A DNA stretch of 64,000 bases from Pseudoxanthomonas sp. 3HH-4. Its GTDB lineage: Bacteria; Pseudomonadota; Gammaproteobacteria; Xanthomonadales; Xanthomonadaceae. Position 1 is the first letter of the stretch. The number at the start of each line of letters is the position of its first letter. Made by a program: the position numbers and the translations under genes. The DNA is taken from NCBI RefSeq assembly GCF_006716465.1, contig NZ_VFPB01000003.1, positions 186,001 to 250,000 of the forward strand. Reading direction: 5' to 3'. Below the pieces are notes generated by a model, which was given only the letters and a program-made list of their open reading frames with translations, made no database searches and was not told where the DNA came from. This document shows, piece by piece, positions 17,614 to 25,705 of this stretch.

Positions 17614-18447
17614 TCAGCGCAACTGCGCGGCTCTGGTGCCGATATCGAAGAAGTCCACGATCTCAGCAATCTCACCGTTGAACACGAATCCCTTTGACTC
17701 CATCGTCGCCTTGATGCCCTTCTCTTCGGCCACCCGTTGAAGATGCGGCGGCAGCGCACTGGACATGCGGAACAGCAGCTTGGCGTAAGAATCACTCAAG
17801 CCTGCATCGGAGCTCGGGAACTTCACAGGATCGCCCCCGCTAGTGCTTACATGCAGATTGAACAGCAAGACATTGCCGTCGTTGGTGGCGATCTGCTGAA
17901 GCTGCTGGGCAAGCGACTCTGGATCACCATCCGTCGATTCACCGTCGGTGACGTGGAGCACGGTGGGCGGATAACTGTCCGGATGCGCATCGCACCAGGC
18001 TACCAGCTGCTCAGCCGCCGTGGTGACCGCGGTGCACATAGGGGTGCCACCCGACGCTTTGGCCTCAAACCAGACAGGAAACTTGATCGCCTGATCGACC
18101 AGACCACCGGCCCCGTCGTCTACACGTTTGGTGCGATCCTCTACACGCAAAGGATTGGCTTCGATCCTTGAGATGGGGTGCAGAACCGTCGAGGAAAGAC
18201 CACCCGTTAGTCCGTTTTCAGCAGAACTTCCGGAGTATCCGAGCACGCCCACTTCGAAGTAGTCCCGCGTCCCCTCAGATTTGGTGCAGCGCGTGATGAG
18301 GGTTGCCAAGGTTCTATTGAGAACGTCCGCAACAAACTGCGCCTTCGACTTTCCGTTCTGCATCGTGTCCTGCATCGAGCCAGATTGATCGACCAGGAAG
18401 AGAAATGCTGTCGGACTGGTGCGACTGATCTCTGCTGTGTAGCTCAT
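17614..18447 (-). CDS. vWA-domain protein (TerY-like) of TerY-P triad
   Basis: A 277-residue von Willebrand factor A protein and the first gene of the triad. The MIDAS metal site is clear: LVDQSGSM near residues 18-25, a Thr in SGGTPMCTAV and VTDGESTDGD. In TerY-type proteins this domain binds partners in a metal-dependent way and is thought to scaffold the kinase and phosphatase. The ATG at 18445-18447 has GAGGGGG upstream. The promoter should lie in 18448-18582. Neither TerD/TerC tellurite genes nor other ter genes are visible nearby, so this is the free-standing TerY-P version. Confidence 0.85.
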   Translation of the reverse strand: MSYTAEISRTSPTAFLFLVDQSGSMQDTMQNGKSKAQFVADVLNRTLATLITRCTKSEGTRDYFEVGVLGYSGSSAENGLTGGLSSTVLHPISRIEANPLRVEDRTKRVDDGAGGLVDQAIKFPVWFEAKASGGTPMCTAVTTAAEQLVAWCDAHPDSYPPTVLHVTDGESTDGDPESLAQQLQQIATNDGNVLLFNLHVSTSGGDPVKFPSSDAGLSDSYAKLLFRMSSALPPHLQRVAEEKGIKATMESKGFVFNGEIAEIVDFFDIGTRAAQLR

Positions 18448-18582
18448 GTGACCCCCTCACTTGAAATGTTCTTGACTATCTTAGGCGCTTCTACCGCGCC
18501 GGGAAAAGACACGTCATGCTCTTTCGCTCCCAACTGAAGCGATTCCCCGTTTCGCTTCTACTCCCGCACTTGACTGCCCGCG

Positions 18583-19230
18583 TCAAATTCCCGGCGCCGA
18601 TGACAAGACACATGGAAAACGATCCGCGATATCGAGAACCTCTCGCTGGAGATTGGGTATCCCCGTCAAGATAGCGGCCTGCATAGCAGTCACGACAGTG
18701 AGGCCATTGACGTTCTTCATTACGTTCGCCAGCAGCTCCAATGGATAGCCCTCGGCGTGACGTCGAATCGGATGGATACCCGCGTGCACATAGGAGTTGA
18801 GAGCACCCCAGCTGTGAGCCTTAAACTCAAAAAGGGGCTTGAACGCATTGGGCGGAGCCGTCGTGGCCAACTCCTCCATCATTTTCGCGGCCAAAGGTGT
18901 GTTCTTGGCGGCCTGCTCGGTTTGCAGTGTCAACTCAGCGCTGAGCTTTGCAATCGACTCGTCACTGGCGCTGTAGAGAACCCAGAGCGACCGCACGACC
19001 GACTCAAACTGGGAGCGGTGGACCACAAGCGCGGACGGCAGGAAGCCAGTATGCAGAAGCATGCGCGCAGAGTGAGAGTGTTCAAACGCTAGGGACGCCA
19101 AGACATCGCTTAAGGCAATACGAGCACTGTCGTCGTAGGTCTCGTAGGAGACGCAATCAATGAGCGCCACCGCAAGATCGTGGGATTGCTCCACGAAGTC
19201 ATCCCAAATTTTGTCCTGATCATCCTGCAC
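18583..19230 (-). CDS. DUF6988 family protein
   Basis: About 215 residues, all-helical. Conserved features include a start motif resembling LLEQSHDLAVALLD (here FVEQSHDLAVALID), LASLAFEHSHSARMLL, and ALVVHRSQFESVVRSLWVLYSASD. Function is unknown to me; the helical pattern with a conserved R-S-Q-F-E block is shared by related hypothetical proteins. I chose the GTG at 19230 because AGGTGG lies five bases upstream and it begins next to the conserved region; a longer frame to 19326 exists without a good ribosome site. It is transcribed toward the TerY-P operon with a 135-bp gap and may not belong to it. Confidence 0.65.
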   Translation of the reverse strand: MQDDQDKIWDDFVEQSHDLAVALIDCVSYETYDDSARIALSDVLASLAFEHSHSARMLLHTGFLPSALVVHRSQFESVVRSLWVLYSASDESIAKLSAELTLQTEQAAKNTPLAAKMMEELATTAPPNAFKPLFEFKAHSWGALNSYVHAGIHPIRRHAEGYPLELLANVMKNVNGLTVVTAMQAAILTGIPNLQREVLDIADRFPCVLSSAPGI

Positions 19231-19471
19231 TCGCCACCTACAAGAACTTGTTCCGCCAAGCCGGTCAGGCGTCCCGATCGGATCCCAAGGCCCAGCCGGT
19301 GCGTCGCGCACCCTGGATTTGATCACCTACCACAGCGTCGCCTCAGACCCGCGAATTCGTGACCAACGTCACGCCGATCAAGTATCTCGGCGTCGTCGGG
19401 ACTCTTGCAATTGTTATTTCCTGTAAATGCATTTACATGGCGCCGACTGACAGCCGGCGCCGCCTGAGGGG

Positions 19472-19960
19472 CTACAGCCAACCCCTCGCCGCCATGGAAA
19501 TGGGCGTCACGGCACCGCCTACCACGAAGTGGTCCAGTAGGCGGATGTCGACCAGTGCTAAGGCTTGCTTCAAGCGAGCCGTCAGGGTCCGGTCTGCTGT
19601 AGAGGGCTCAGGATCTCCAGAAGGGTGCTGGTGGCCGAGGATCACGGCTGCCGCATTGAGGTCCAGGGCGCGTTTGACCACCACACGGGGATGGACTTCG
19701 CATCCATCAATGGTGCCGTGGAAGAGGTCTTCAATTGCCAAGATGCGGTGGCGCGTGTCGAGAAAGACCACCGTGAACACCTCGTTGGCGATGTGGGCCA
19801 AGCGCATCTTCAAGATGCGCCCTGCTGCTTCCGGGTCGGTCATGGCGTCGCCTCGTTGGAACCGGCGTTCGAGGATGGCCTCTGCAGCCCGGAGGATCTC
19901 CTCTTCCGTCGTGGTCGGGGTGAGGTGGTAGTGGCCCAGGATGTCTTGCGTGCAACCCAT
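19472..19960 (-). CDS. radC: RadC family JAB-domain protein
   Basis: A 162-residue RadC/DUF2466 protein. The C-terminal JAB metalloenzyme core shows EVFTVVFLDTRHR and the metal motif GHQHPSGDPEPSTADRTLT (HxHPSG...PSxxD). This short form, lacking the chromosomal UPF0758 N-terminus, is typical of mobile elements, where it accompanies transfer and anti-restriction genes. Its activity is unresolved; DNA-repair claims for RadC have not held up. The ATG at 19958-19960 is preceded by GGGAGA. A frame extending another 140 bases upstream lacks a ribosome site and adds only low-complexity sequence. Confidence 0.85.
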   Translation of the reverse strand: MGCTQDILGHYHLTPTTTEEEILRAAEAILERRFQRGDAMTDPEAAGRILKMRLAHIANEVFTVVFLDTRHRILAIEDLFHGTIDGCEVHPRVVVKRALDLNAAAVILGHQHPSGDPEPSTADRTLTARLKQALALVDIRLLDHFVVGGAVTPISMAARGWL

Positions 19961-20257
19961 CTTGCTTCTCCCGTCGCGCCGGCGTGGCGCTCGTGGGATC
20001 CGATGGGCTGTGTCGATTGGGCAGCCGTGCACCGCAGGCCGCAACAGCGTGGAGGAGCCGCTAGGCTTGCAGGGATGACAGACGCAGCCACTGTGCCCCA
20101 CTGCTAGCGCCCCGTGCGAAGGGAGGTGATGGACCGGCAGTGCGCATCCAGTCGCCCCCCTACTCTGATCCGTGGAAGGGTTATGGCTTACGAAAGGCCA
20201 GGCATACCGCAGCAGCTTCCGCCGCCTTCACCGTCCGAAGCAGGGTTTGCAAGCAAA

Positions 20258-20289
20258 TTGACAAGAACAGGTTCTTGTTTCCATATATG
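20258..20289 (+). promoter_or_regulatory. Promoter with overlapping palindromic operator
   Basis: TTGACA (20258-20263) is a perfect -35 hexamer, and TATATG/CATATA at 20282-20289 is a plausible -10 with 18-20 bp spacing. A perfect inverted repeat CAAGAAC-AG-GTTCTTG (20262-20277) overlaps the -35 and spacer, where a dimeric repressor would block polymerase. The likely regulator is unknown; the GAAC/GTTC half-sites recall XRE- or LexA-class operators, but this is not the Xanthomonas LexA box. Confidence 0.55.
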
Positions 20290-20296
20290 CAGGGCA

Positions 20297-21430
20297 ATGC
20301 ACTTTAAGCCATCGCGCAAACACAATAGGGGCGCAGCTGCTCCCCCTTCGACAGCCCGAAGGACATCCCCGCACGTGACCGACGAACTGCCACCCTCGAC
20401 CGTCCCTCAAAGCACTAACTTGGCTCTCATGAACTTTCCGGAGGACCAAGAGTTCATCCAGAAATTCAGCGACGAGATGACGGGCGCCATCGTCGCCTGT
20501 GGGCGCTTCCTTGACCTTGAACGCTTGGCGGGTGTCACGGTGGGATACGACTTCGACGCCGCCCTAGCATCCGTTGACTTGGGTTATGAATCAGCGATCG
20601 CCAGGCAATACACGAACAATAGCGATGTCGTTGCCGTAGCCAAAGCAATGAACGTGCGACGGGATGGCAAAGTGATGTCGCACGTGGTCTACAACGCGAA
20701 CGTCATCGATGCATTAGTAGACCCGGCCCACGAGCATCATCTGGATGCGCTGCATATCATCGCTCACGAGTTCGGGCACGTGGCTGAGCTGAAGTGGCGC
20801 GATGAGGCCATGCCGGGCTTGCTGCTGACCAGACCGGAGGGGGAGTGGGTAGACGTCACCCTCTTACTGACCATCCTGACGGCTTGGGAGGAATATGCGG
20901 CCTGTCGGATGACGGGAATGATCGGCGACCGTGAAGCGTTGAAACATCGCTATGCCCAAGAGTTCGACCGGGCGGCGGGTTATTCGTTGGCGCGTGCCCA
21001 AGAGCAGATCAAACAGTATCGCACCCACGGAGACGTCGACCGACTCCTGGTCGAAGCTGGCGAGCCCATCGCCATGCCGCTCAAGATGGCCGGCTACCTG
21101 CTGGGGCACTTGGACGCCATTGAGGCAACGGACGCCTTAGAGGAGCTGTGCCCCGCCTACGCCAAGTCCCATTTAGTCACCTTGATCCCTGCGCTCAGAG
21201 CGGCACTGCGAACCGTTTGGGACGAGCGAGACGCTGGAAAGGGTTTGGCGATCTTTGATGCGCTGAAGGCGCTGATGATTCAGGCTTATGCTGCGGCGGG
21301 AATCGAGCTCACTCCTCTCAGTGAGGGCGAAGGCTACTACGCCAACGTGCCCTTCACTGCCGAGACCATGCCCAATGGGGAGGCCGATATGATCGTGGCC
21401 CGCCTCAGACAGCAGCTGGGGTTGGACTAA
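20297..21430 (+). CDS. Putative zinc metallopeptidase (HEFGH motif), function unknown
   Basis: 377 residues from the ATG at 20297. After a Pro/Ser-rich, probably disordered leader, the domain begins near MNFPEDQEFIQKFSDEM. The hallmark is DALHIIAHEFGHVAELK, an HExxH zinc motif, followed about 50 residues later by LTILTAWEEYAACRMTG, which may supply the third ligand (Glu). This resembles gluzincin-type peptidases but no named family is recognised. No signal peptide, so presumably cytosolic. Several starts are possible; I chose 20297 because the promoter at 20258-20289 would exclude starts further upstream, which leaves a very short leader. Confidence 0.6.
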   Translation: MHFKPSRKHNRGAAAPPSTARRTSPHVTDELPPSTVPQSTNLALMNFPEDQEFIQKFSDEMTGAIVACGRFLDLERLAGVTVGYDFDAALASVDLGYESAIARQYTNNSDVVAVAKAMNVRRDGKVMSHVVYNANVIDALVDPAHEHHLDALHIIAHEFGHVAELKWRDEAMPGLLLTRPEGEWVDVTLLLTILTAWEEYAACRMTGMIGDREALKHRYAQEFDRAAGYSLARAQEQIKQYRTHGDVDRLLVEAGEPIAMPLKMAGYLLGHLDAIEATDALEELCPAYAKSHLVTLIPALRAALRTVWDERDAGKGLAIFDALKALMIQAYAAAGIELTPLSEGEGYYANVPFTAETMPNGEADMIVARLRQQLGLD

Positions 21431-21554
21431 TGTCCGAACCTCGGCTCAGCAAAACCGAGATCCATCACGCTGGACAGGGACCGACAAACTGCTCTTAGAA
21501 GCCACCACACAAGAGCAACAATCACGCACTAATCTGCATCAAGCGTGCCAGAGG

Positions 21555-21778
21555 CGTTAGGCGGCACGCTACTGAGTAGTGCGTCCTTCTTTAGCTGCCT
21601 TTCTTGTGCTGGTGAGGCTTGAGAGAGGGGGTGTTGCCGGGCGTCTCCTTGTTATCCCGGCGCCGCTGATCGGGCTTTCCCGTCGATTTTGCAATTGGCT
21701 TTGGACCAGGCTTGATGGCCATACGTGGACTCCTTAGTTCGAAGGTTTCAAAGGATTGACCTGCCGTGCCGCCTAACG
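21555..21778. mobile_element. 224-bp cassette-like unit with perfect 14-bp inverted ends
   Basis: CGTTAGGCGGCACG (21555-21568) and CGTGCCGCCTAACG (21765-21778) are exact reverse complements and enclose one small gene (21591-21722). The ends contain GTTAGGC/GCCTAAC, matching the GTTRRRY/RYYYAAC boundaries of integron attC sites. On the minus strand the order is boundary, ORF, GCCTAAC, as in a gene cassette. No complete attC or integron integrase is visible, and no target-site duplication is evident. Confidence 0.45.
21591..21722 (-). CDS. Small basic 43-residue protein in cassette-like unit
   Basis: A very short protein, MAIKPGPKPIAKSTGKPDQR onwards, rich in Lys, Pro and Gln, with an all-charged tail (KPHQHKKGS); probably disordered. 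The ATG at 21720-21722 is preceded by AAGGAG with seven-base spacing, one of the best ribosome sites in the neighbourhood, which argues that it is translated. It fills most of the inverted-repeat unit at 21555-21778. Function unknown. Confidence 0.5.
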   Translation of the reverse strand: MAIKPGPKPIAKSTGKPDQRRRDNKETPGNTPSLKPHQHKKGS

Positions 21779-21871
21779 TCTGCTTCGGGCCACGTAACAA
21801 CAGCTGCATCGGCCCACAAAACCTTTCCTAGCATCCCCAAGCTGCCGCGCCGTTCCCGACTGGGTTGCCGC

Positions 21872-22087
21872 TCACTTGAGCTTGAAGCCCGCCCTCTTGA
21901 AGGCGTCTTTGAGCTGCTTCTCCACCGCGGCCTTGGCTTGGGTCTTGGCAGTCCGCGTCACGTCCCCATACTTTCCGGTAGCCCCGCACCTCGCACAGGA
22001 AATCGTGTCCGAGGGCCGTCGGGTGCTCGGAACATTGAACTTGTCGCTACCGCAGCGGCATTTGACGGAAATGGTGCCTGTGGCCAT
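21872..22087 (-). CDS. Small putative zinc-ribbon protein
   Basis: A 71-residue protein beginning MATGTISVKCRCGSDKFNVP. CRCGSDKF and ISCARCGATGKY form two CxC/CxxC knuckles that should bind one zinc. A basic helical tail follows (KQLKDAFKRAGFK). Similar ~70-residue proteins are common on plasmids and islands of Gammaproteobacteria; nucleic-acid binding is likely but unproven. The ATG at 22085-22087 follows a GAGAG-type site. It is a single gene upstream of direct repeat 1. Confidence 0.65.
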   Translation of the reverse strand: MATGTISVKCRCGSDKFNVPSTRRPSDTISCARCGATGKYGDVTRTAKTQAKAAVEKQLKDAFKRAGFKLK

Positions 22088-22189
22088 CGGACGCTCTCAA
22101 GATTAAGGGGCTATGCGAGAACCACGCTACCGACAACCCGTCGCAAATCCTGAGAACTACAGGTTCGACGACAGAGAAAGCGCGCCATT

Positions 22190-22260
22190 ATTTACCTGCC
22201 GTACAGATCTTTCCTAACTTATCCAGGCTGCTTGTTAGCTTATAGCAGTTAAACAGTACG
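22190..22260 (+). repeat. Direct repeat 1 with internal dyads (att-like)
   Basis: About 70 bp sharing TTTACCTGCCGTACAGATCTT, CCTAAC, GTTAGCTT and TTAAACAGTACG with the copy at 29467-29538. Internal symmetry: CGTAC (22200-22204) pairs with GTACG (22256-22260), and CTAAC with GTTAG. The right edge abuts the truncated traD-like gene exactly, so this repeat marks a recombination breakpoint. The second copy lies beside a tyrosine recombinase gene, so an attachment-site role is plausible. Confidence 0.6.
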
Positions 22261-22510
22261 CCTGGCCCAGCTTCAAGCGAGGACTCTGTTGGCCCACCAG
22301 CGACGCGAAGCAAAGGCGCAAAGAAAAGCGAAGCGGGAGGAGATGAAACGACGACAACGCGTATCGGAACTAGTTTTTCTAGCCGGCGCCCACGCGTTGG
22401 ACGATGAGGAAATTGTGGGCGCACTGTTAGAGCACACTGCTCGTAGGAACGACGAGAACATGCGTGAACTCATTTACGCAAAGGGCTCCGAGCGACTCAA
22501 ACTCCACTGA
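22253..22510 (+). pseudogene. TraD-like gene truncated at its 5' end
   Basis: Reading in frame from the repeat gives LAQLQARTLLAHQRREAKAQ, a Lys/Arg-rich block and RVSELVFLAGAHALDDEEIVGAL. It matches the TraD-like protein at 4428-4748 from its residue ~18 onward. The first ~17 codons and the start are missing, and homology stops exactly at the end of direct repeat 1. Translation could restart at a TTG (22289), but there is no ribosome site in place. I read it as the remnant of a second mobilisation region interrupted by the recombination that brought in the cargo to its right. Confidence 0.65.
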
Positions 22511-22574
22511 AAACAAGCACCCCGCCCGCGGGATTTTCGGACCCATTTAGGCCGCCGTCTCGACAAGGGCAGCA

Positions 22575-22594
22575 CACCACAAAGAAATGTGGTG
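22575..22594. terminator. Hairpin after the traD remnant
   Basis: CACCACA-AAGAAA-TGTGGTG (22575-22594) is a perfect 7-bp stem with no T-tract. It lies 65 bp after the traD-like stop and 95 bp before the WYL-like gene and may separate their transcripts. Confidence 0.35.
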
Positions 22595-22687
22595 CAATCA
22601 GCACTGGGGGCAGGCCGGCGTCATGGTGCGATGAGAACTTGACGGCTTTGACTCCAACACCATAAACCGGATACCAACGGGGGAAGG

Positions 22688-22987
22688 ATGATGTCCAGGG
22701 ATGCGGCAGTGTCGGCGATTGAGAGCGGGCTGTGCCTTGAGCTCCGCTACGATGGTTTCTCACGCTTGGTAGAGGTCCATGCCGTTGGAACGAGCAAAAC
22801 CGGTGAGCTTTGCATGCGGGTCTACCAAGTGAGCGGCGGGTCTGTGAGCGGCGAAAGATCCGGCTGGAAGATGATGCTCATAGATAAGAGCTTCTCCGCG
22901 CATCTTTCTACGACCCGGTCTAAGGCACCAAGACCTGGCTATAGGAAAGGAGACCGGGACATGCTGGCAATCTATTGCGAGCTCTAG
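22688..22987 (+). CDS. Small WYL-like domain protein
   Basis: A 99-residue protein. AVSAIESGLCLELRYDGFSR, then EVHAVGTSKTGELCMRVYQV and GWKMMLIDKSF, follow the beta-rich pattern of WYL-type ligand-binding domains (SxR, xYxG, GxxxLxAY, F.xxLD). No DNA-binding domain is attached. WYL domains often control defence loci by sensing nucleic-acid ligands; here it directly precedes the OLD nuclease gene (60-bp gap, same strand), which suggests a regulatory or sensor role. The start is preceded by GGGGGAAGG; a second ATG follows at 22691. The assignment rests on pattern recognition and is moderate. Confidence 0.55.
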   Translation: MMSRDAAVSAIESGLCLELRYDGFSRLVEVHAVGTSKTGELCMRVYQVSGGSVSGERSGWKMMLIDKSFSAHLSTTRSKAPRPGYRKGDRDMLAIYCEL

Positions 22988-23047
22988 CTCGACCACTCAC
23001 TAGCGCCAAGAATAAACAACCACATACGGACCGGGAGGCATTGCTCT

Positions 23048-25012
23048 ATGCAACTACTGAGAGCACGCATCAAGAACTTCCGCTCTTTGCGTGATGTCTC
23101 CATTGACTTTGAAGCTCACACCGCACTGATTGGCGGCAATGGTGCGGGTAAGTCAAGCATCCTCAAGGCTCTTGAGAAGTTTTACTCGACCAGCAAAGTG
23201 CTCGACCAAGATGACCACTTCGGCCGCGACATCACTCTACCCGTAGAGATTGAGCTGACCTTCGGAGCGTTAAGTGTCGTGGAGCAAGAGACCTTTGAAA
23301 GCAGGGTTCGTGATGGAACCTTGACGGTATCGAGAGTTTTCGATGGAACGGCCTCCTCGGGTCGCTACTACGGATCGACTCTCCAAAATCCAGACTTCTC
23401 TGCCATACGTGCCATCGGTGGCGCGAATGAAAAGCGAGCTGCCTACAAAGCACTCAAAGAGGGGAACTCTGCTTACGCTGAGCTCCCCAGTGTGACGAGT
23501 GCTGGGCAAATTGAGGCATATCTTCAAGAGTGGGAACTAGCCCACCCTGATTCGCTGGCCCTACTGAGGGACGACGGCCAGTTTTTCGGATTCCAGAATG
23601 CGGGACGTGGAGCACTACAGCGCCATACAAGTTTTGTCTTCGTTCCAGCGGTTAGAGAAGCTTCACTTGATGCCGCCGATGGAAAATCCAGCGCCATCGG
23701 GCGACTGCTTGAGATTGTCGTTCGCAGCGCCATTCTACAGCGCAAGGATGTGCGGGATTTTCAAGAGGAAGTGACGGCTCGCTATCGCGCCCTGGTCGCG
23801 CCTGCAAACATGCCCGAACTCGGAGAACTCGCGAACCGTTTAACCGTCGACCTCAAGAGCCTGTATCGGGACGCTGCTGTGGGCCTAACTTGGCGAGATG
23901 TGGCGGATATCGCAGTGCCCCTGCCTGCCGCAGACGTTTCATTGAGTGACGAAGGTTTCGGTGGCCCTGTTGACCGCCAAGGTCACGGGCTACAGCGTGC
24001 ATTTGTTTTCACGCTGTTACAGCATTTGGCGAAAACCAGTCATCAGCCTTCGGCGACCGAAGGAGAGACTACGGAGGAAGCAGCCCAAACGACCCCACCA
24101 GCGGCTCCAAGCCTCATCTTGGCCATTGAGGAGCCAGAGCTATACCAACATCCGACCAAACAGCGCCACTTAGCGAGCGTCCTAAGAGGCTTGAGCACCG
24201 GAAGCCTGCCAGGCGCAACTGGGCCAACCCAGATCATTTTTGGCTCACACTCACCGATGTTCGTTGCGATGGACCGAGCTGATGAGGTGAGACTTGCTCG
24301 ACGATCAACGTCAGCAGATAGCAAGTTCAAACATGCGCGCCTCACGTCTTTGAGCCTTGCCAAGGTCGCTGCTCGCCTAGAGAGAGCGAACAACAAACCT
24401 CCAGGGACTTGGACAGCCGAAACTCTTACCCCAAGACTACACATCCTCGGACCAGAGCTTTCAGAAGGCTTCTTTGCTAACGGCGTCGTCTTGGTCGAGG
24501 GACGAAGCGACCGATCCGCGCTGCAAGCATGTGCGCGATTACTTGGCCTCGACTTTCACGCCGCCGGAATCGCGATCCTTCCTGCGGATGGAAAGACGAA
24601 TCTTGATAGGCCCTACGCAATTTTTACCGAACTAGAAATCCCAACGTTCATGGTGTGGGATTGCGATCAGAACAAGAAAGAAGCAGCAGCAGCAAACCCC
24701 GCACTCCTCCATCTATCAGATGCACAGGCCGCTTATGACGACCCCCTGTCTACCCGTATAGCTACGAACTACGCATACTTCGAAGATACACTTGAGTCAA
24801 CGCTAATTTCAGAGTTAGGGGATGAGGTGCACCAGCTCTGTTTGTCAGAGGCCTGCGAACCATTTGGTCTAACACCCAGCAGAGATACGCACAAAATTCC
24901 CGAGGTCATGCATCGCTTGCTGGTCTGCGCGAAAGAGAAGGGAAACAGCTCTTCAACTTTGGAAGCCCTTGTTAAAGCGATATGGCTACACCTAACACCC
25001 GACGATAACTAG
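23048..25012 (+). CDS. OLD-family ATP-dependent endonuclease (AAA + TOPRIM)
   Basis: 654 residues. An ABC/SMC-type ATPase: an N-terminal IKNFRSLRDVSIDF strand, Walker A GGNGAGKSS (29-37), a signature-like region GHGLQRAFVFTLLQHL, Walker B LILAIEEPELYQHP and an H-loop IIFGSHSPMFV. The C-terminal TOPRIM nuclease follows: VVLVEGRSDRSAL (catalytic Glu) and MVWDCDQNKK (DxD). This is the OLD class best known from phage P2 Old and from defence pairs such as GajA. No UvrD-like GajB helicase is present; instead a HEPN-motif gene follows 52 bp downstream. The ATG at 23048 has GGGAGG upstream. Its G+C is lower than in the stress island, consistent with acquisition. Confidence 0.9.
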   Translation: MQLLRARIKNFRSLRDVSIDFEAHTALIGGNGAGKSSILKALEKFYSTSKVLDQDDHFGRDITLPVEIELTFGALSVVEQETFESRVRDGTLTVSRVFDGTASSGRYYGSTLQNPDFSAIRAIGGANEKRAAYKALKEGNSAYAELPSVTSAGQIEAYLQEWELAHPDSLALLRDDGQFFGFQNAGRGALQRHTSFVFVPAVREASLDAADGKSSAIGRLLEIVVRSAILQRKDVRDFQEEVTARYRALVAPANMPELGELANRLTVDLKSLYRDAAVGLTWRDVADIAVPLPAADVSLSDEGFGGPVDRQGHGLQRAFVFTLLQHLAKTSHQPSATEGETTEEAAQTTPPAAPSLILAIEEPELYQHPTKQRHLASVLRGLSTGSLPGATGPTQIIFGSHSPMFVAMDRADEVRLARRSTSADSKFKHARLTSLSLAKVAARLERANNKPPGTWTAETLTPRLHILGPELSEGFFANGVVLVEGRSDRSALQACARLLGLDFHAAGIAILPADGKTNLDRPYAIFTELEIPTFMVWDCDQNKKEAAAANPALLHLSDAQAAYDDPLSTRIATNYAYFEDTLESTLISELGDEVHQLCLSEACEPFGLTPSRDTHKIPEVMHRLLVCAKEKGNSSSTLEALVKAIWLHLTPDDN

Positions 25013-25064
25013 CTGTGGATCAAACCAGCAGATGGGCTACCAATCATTTTAGATGGAGAGAAGG

Positions 25065-25532
25065 GTGGACAACCAGCAACATGCCCAGCATCTAGGCGGA
25101 CTTATTGGCAACCTTCAGTCACTGGAGATTTCCATCCGTTTGACTTTGGCGCAGCGTCCCGGCTCGCCTGCCCAAGGCATGTATGGCGACGACTTCCGCA
25201 ACGCTCCCGTCGGAACCTTGGTTCCTGTAAGCGACCTGAGTAGCTATGCCAGTCTTCGGGAGCTGATCAACGCTTTCAACGGCTCCTTCTCTCCCACGCC
25301 TCCGCTGGATTTGAGTCTGGTCACCTTGAGAGATGCCCTCGCCCACGGCCGAGTGTTCGCGGGGCCGAGTGAAGAAGAGTTCCGCATCGTGAAGTTCGAA
25401 AAGCCGGCGAAGGGGGCGACTGAGGTTGCTGTGGAATACAGCGCCGTCATGACCGAAGCCTGGTTCATCGATAACAAGGCAAAGGTGCGCGCCGCAATGG
25501 AAACGGTCGCCCGAGTCTGGCCGACACTTTGA
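25065..25532 (+). CDS. HEPN-like protein paired with OLD nuclease
   Basis: About 155 residues, mainly helical (HLGGLIGNLQSLEISIRLTL near the start). TLRDALAHGRV contains R-x4-H (RDALAH), the active-site pattern of HEPN ribonucleases, at the expected C-terminal position; the family assignment is tentative. I chose the GTG at 25065 (GGAGAG four bases upstream); an ATG at 25053 lacks a ribosome site. It follows the OLD gene by 52 bp on the same strand, so the two probably form an operon. A nuclease-plus-HEPN pairing would fit abortive-infection logic, but that is inference. Confidence 0.55.
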   Translation: MDNQQHAQHLGGLIGNLQSLEISIRLTLAQRPGSPAQGMYGDDFRNAPVGTLVPVSDLSSYASLRELINAFNGSFSPTPPLDLSLVTLRDALAHGRVFAGPSEEEFRIVKFEKPAKGATEVAVEYSAVMTEAWFIDNKAKVRAAMETVARVWPTL

Positions 25533-25648
25533 CCCATCTTAGCGACACCTCAAACAAGCCTCCTACGACACCCATCACGGCTGGCGCAGCATAAATACAG
25601 GCATATATCTTTAAATTCAATCACTTACGTGTATTTTCTTTACATTTT

Positions 25649-25670
25649 TACATTTTATGTAGGTTATGAT
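25649..25670 (+). promoter_or_regulatory. AT-rich promoter with small palindrome upstream of the QueC-like operon
   Basis: The 25580-25680 stretch is much more AT-rich than its surroundings and contains iterated TTTACATTTTT. TACAT-TTT-ATGTA (25649-25661) is a perfect 5-bp dyad just upstream of a TATGAT -10-like hexamer (25665-25670). The XRE protein encoded in the operon is a natural candidate to bind here. A good -35 at 17 bp is lacking. Confidence 0.4.
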
Positions 25671-25705
25671 TTGACATCTGCGAAAGTCGCTTTTAGGCTG
25701 TGCTC

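Noticed and set aside
22190..22260. Reading the direct repeats as complete integron attC sites
   Set aside because: They contain CTAAC/GTTAG arms, but outer arms and spacing do not match the RYYYAAC...GTTRRRY layout, and no integron integrase is present.
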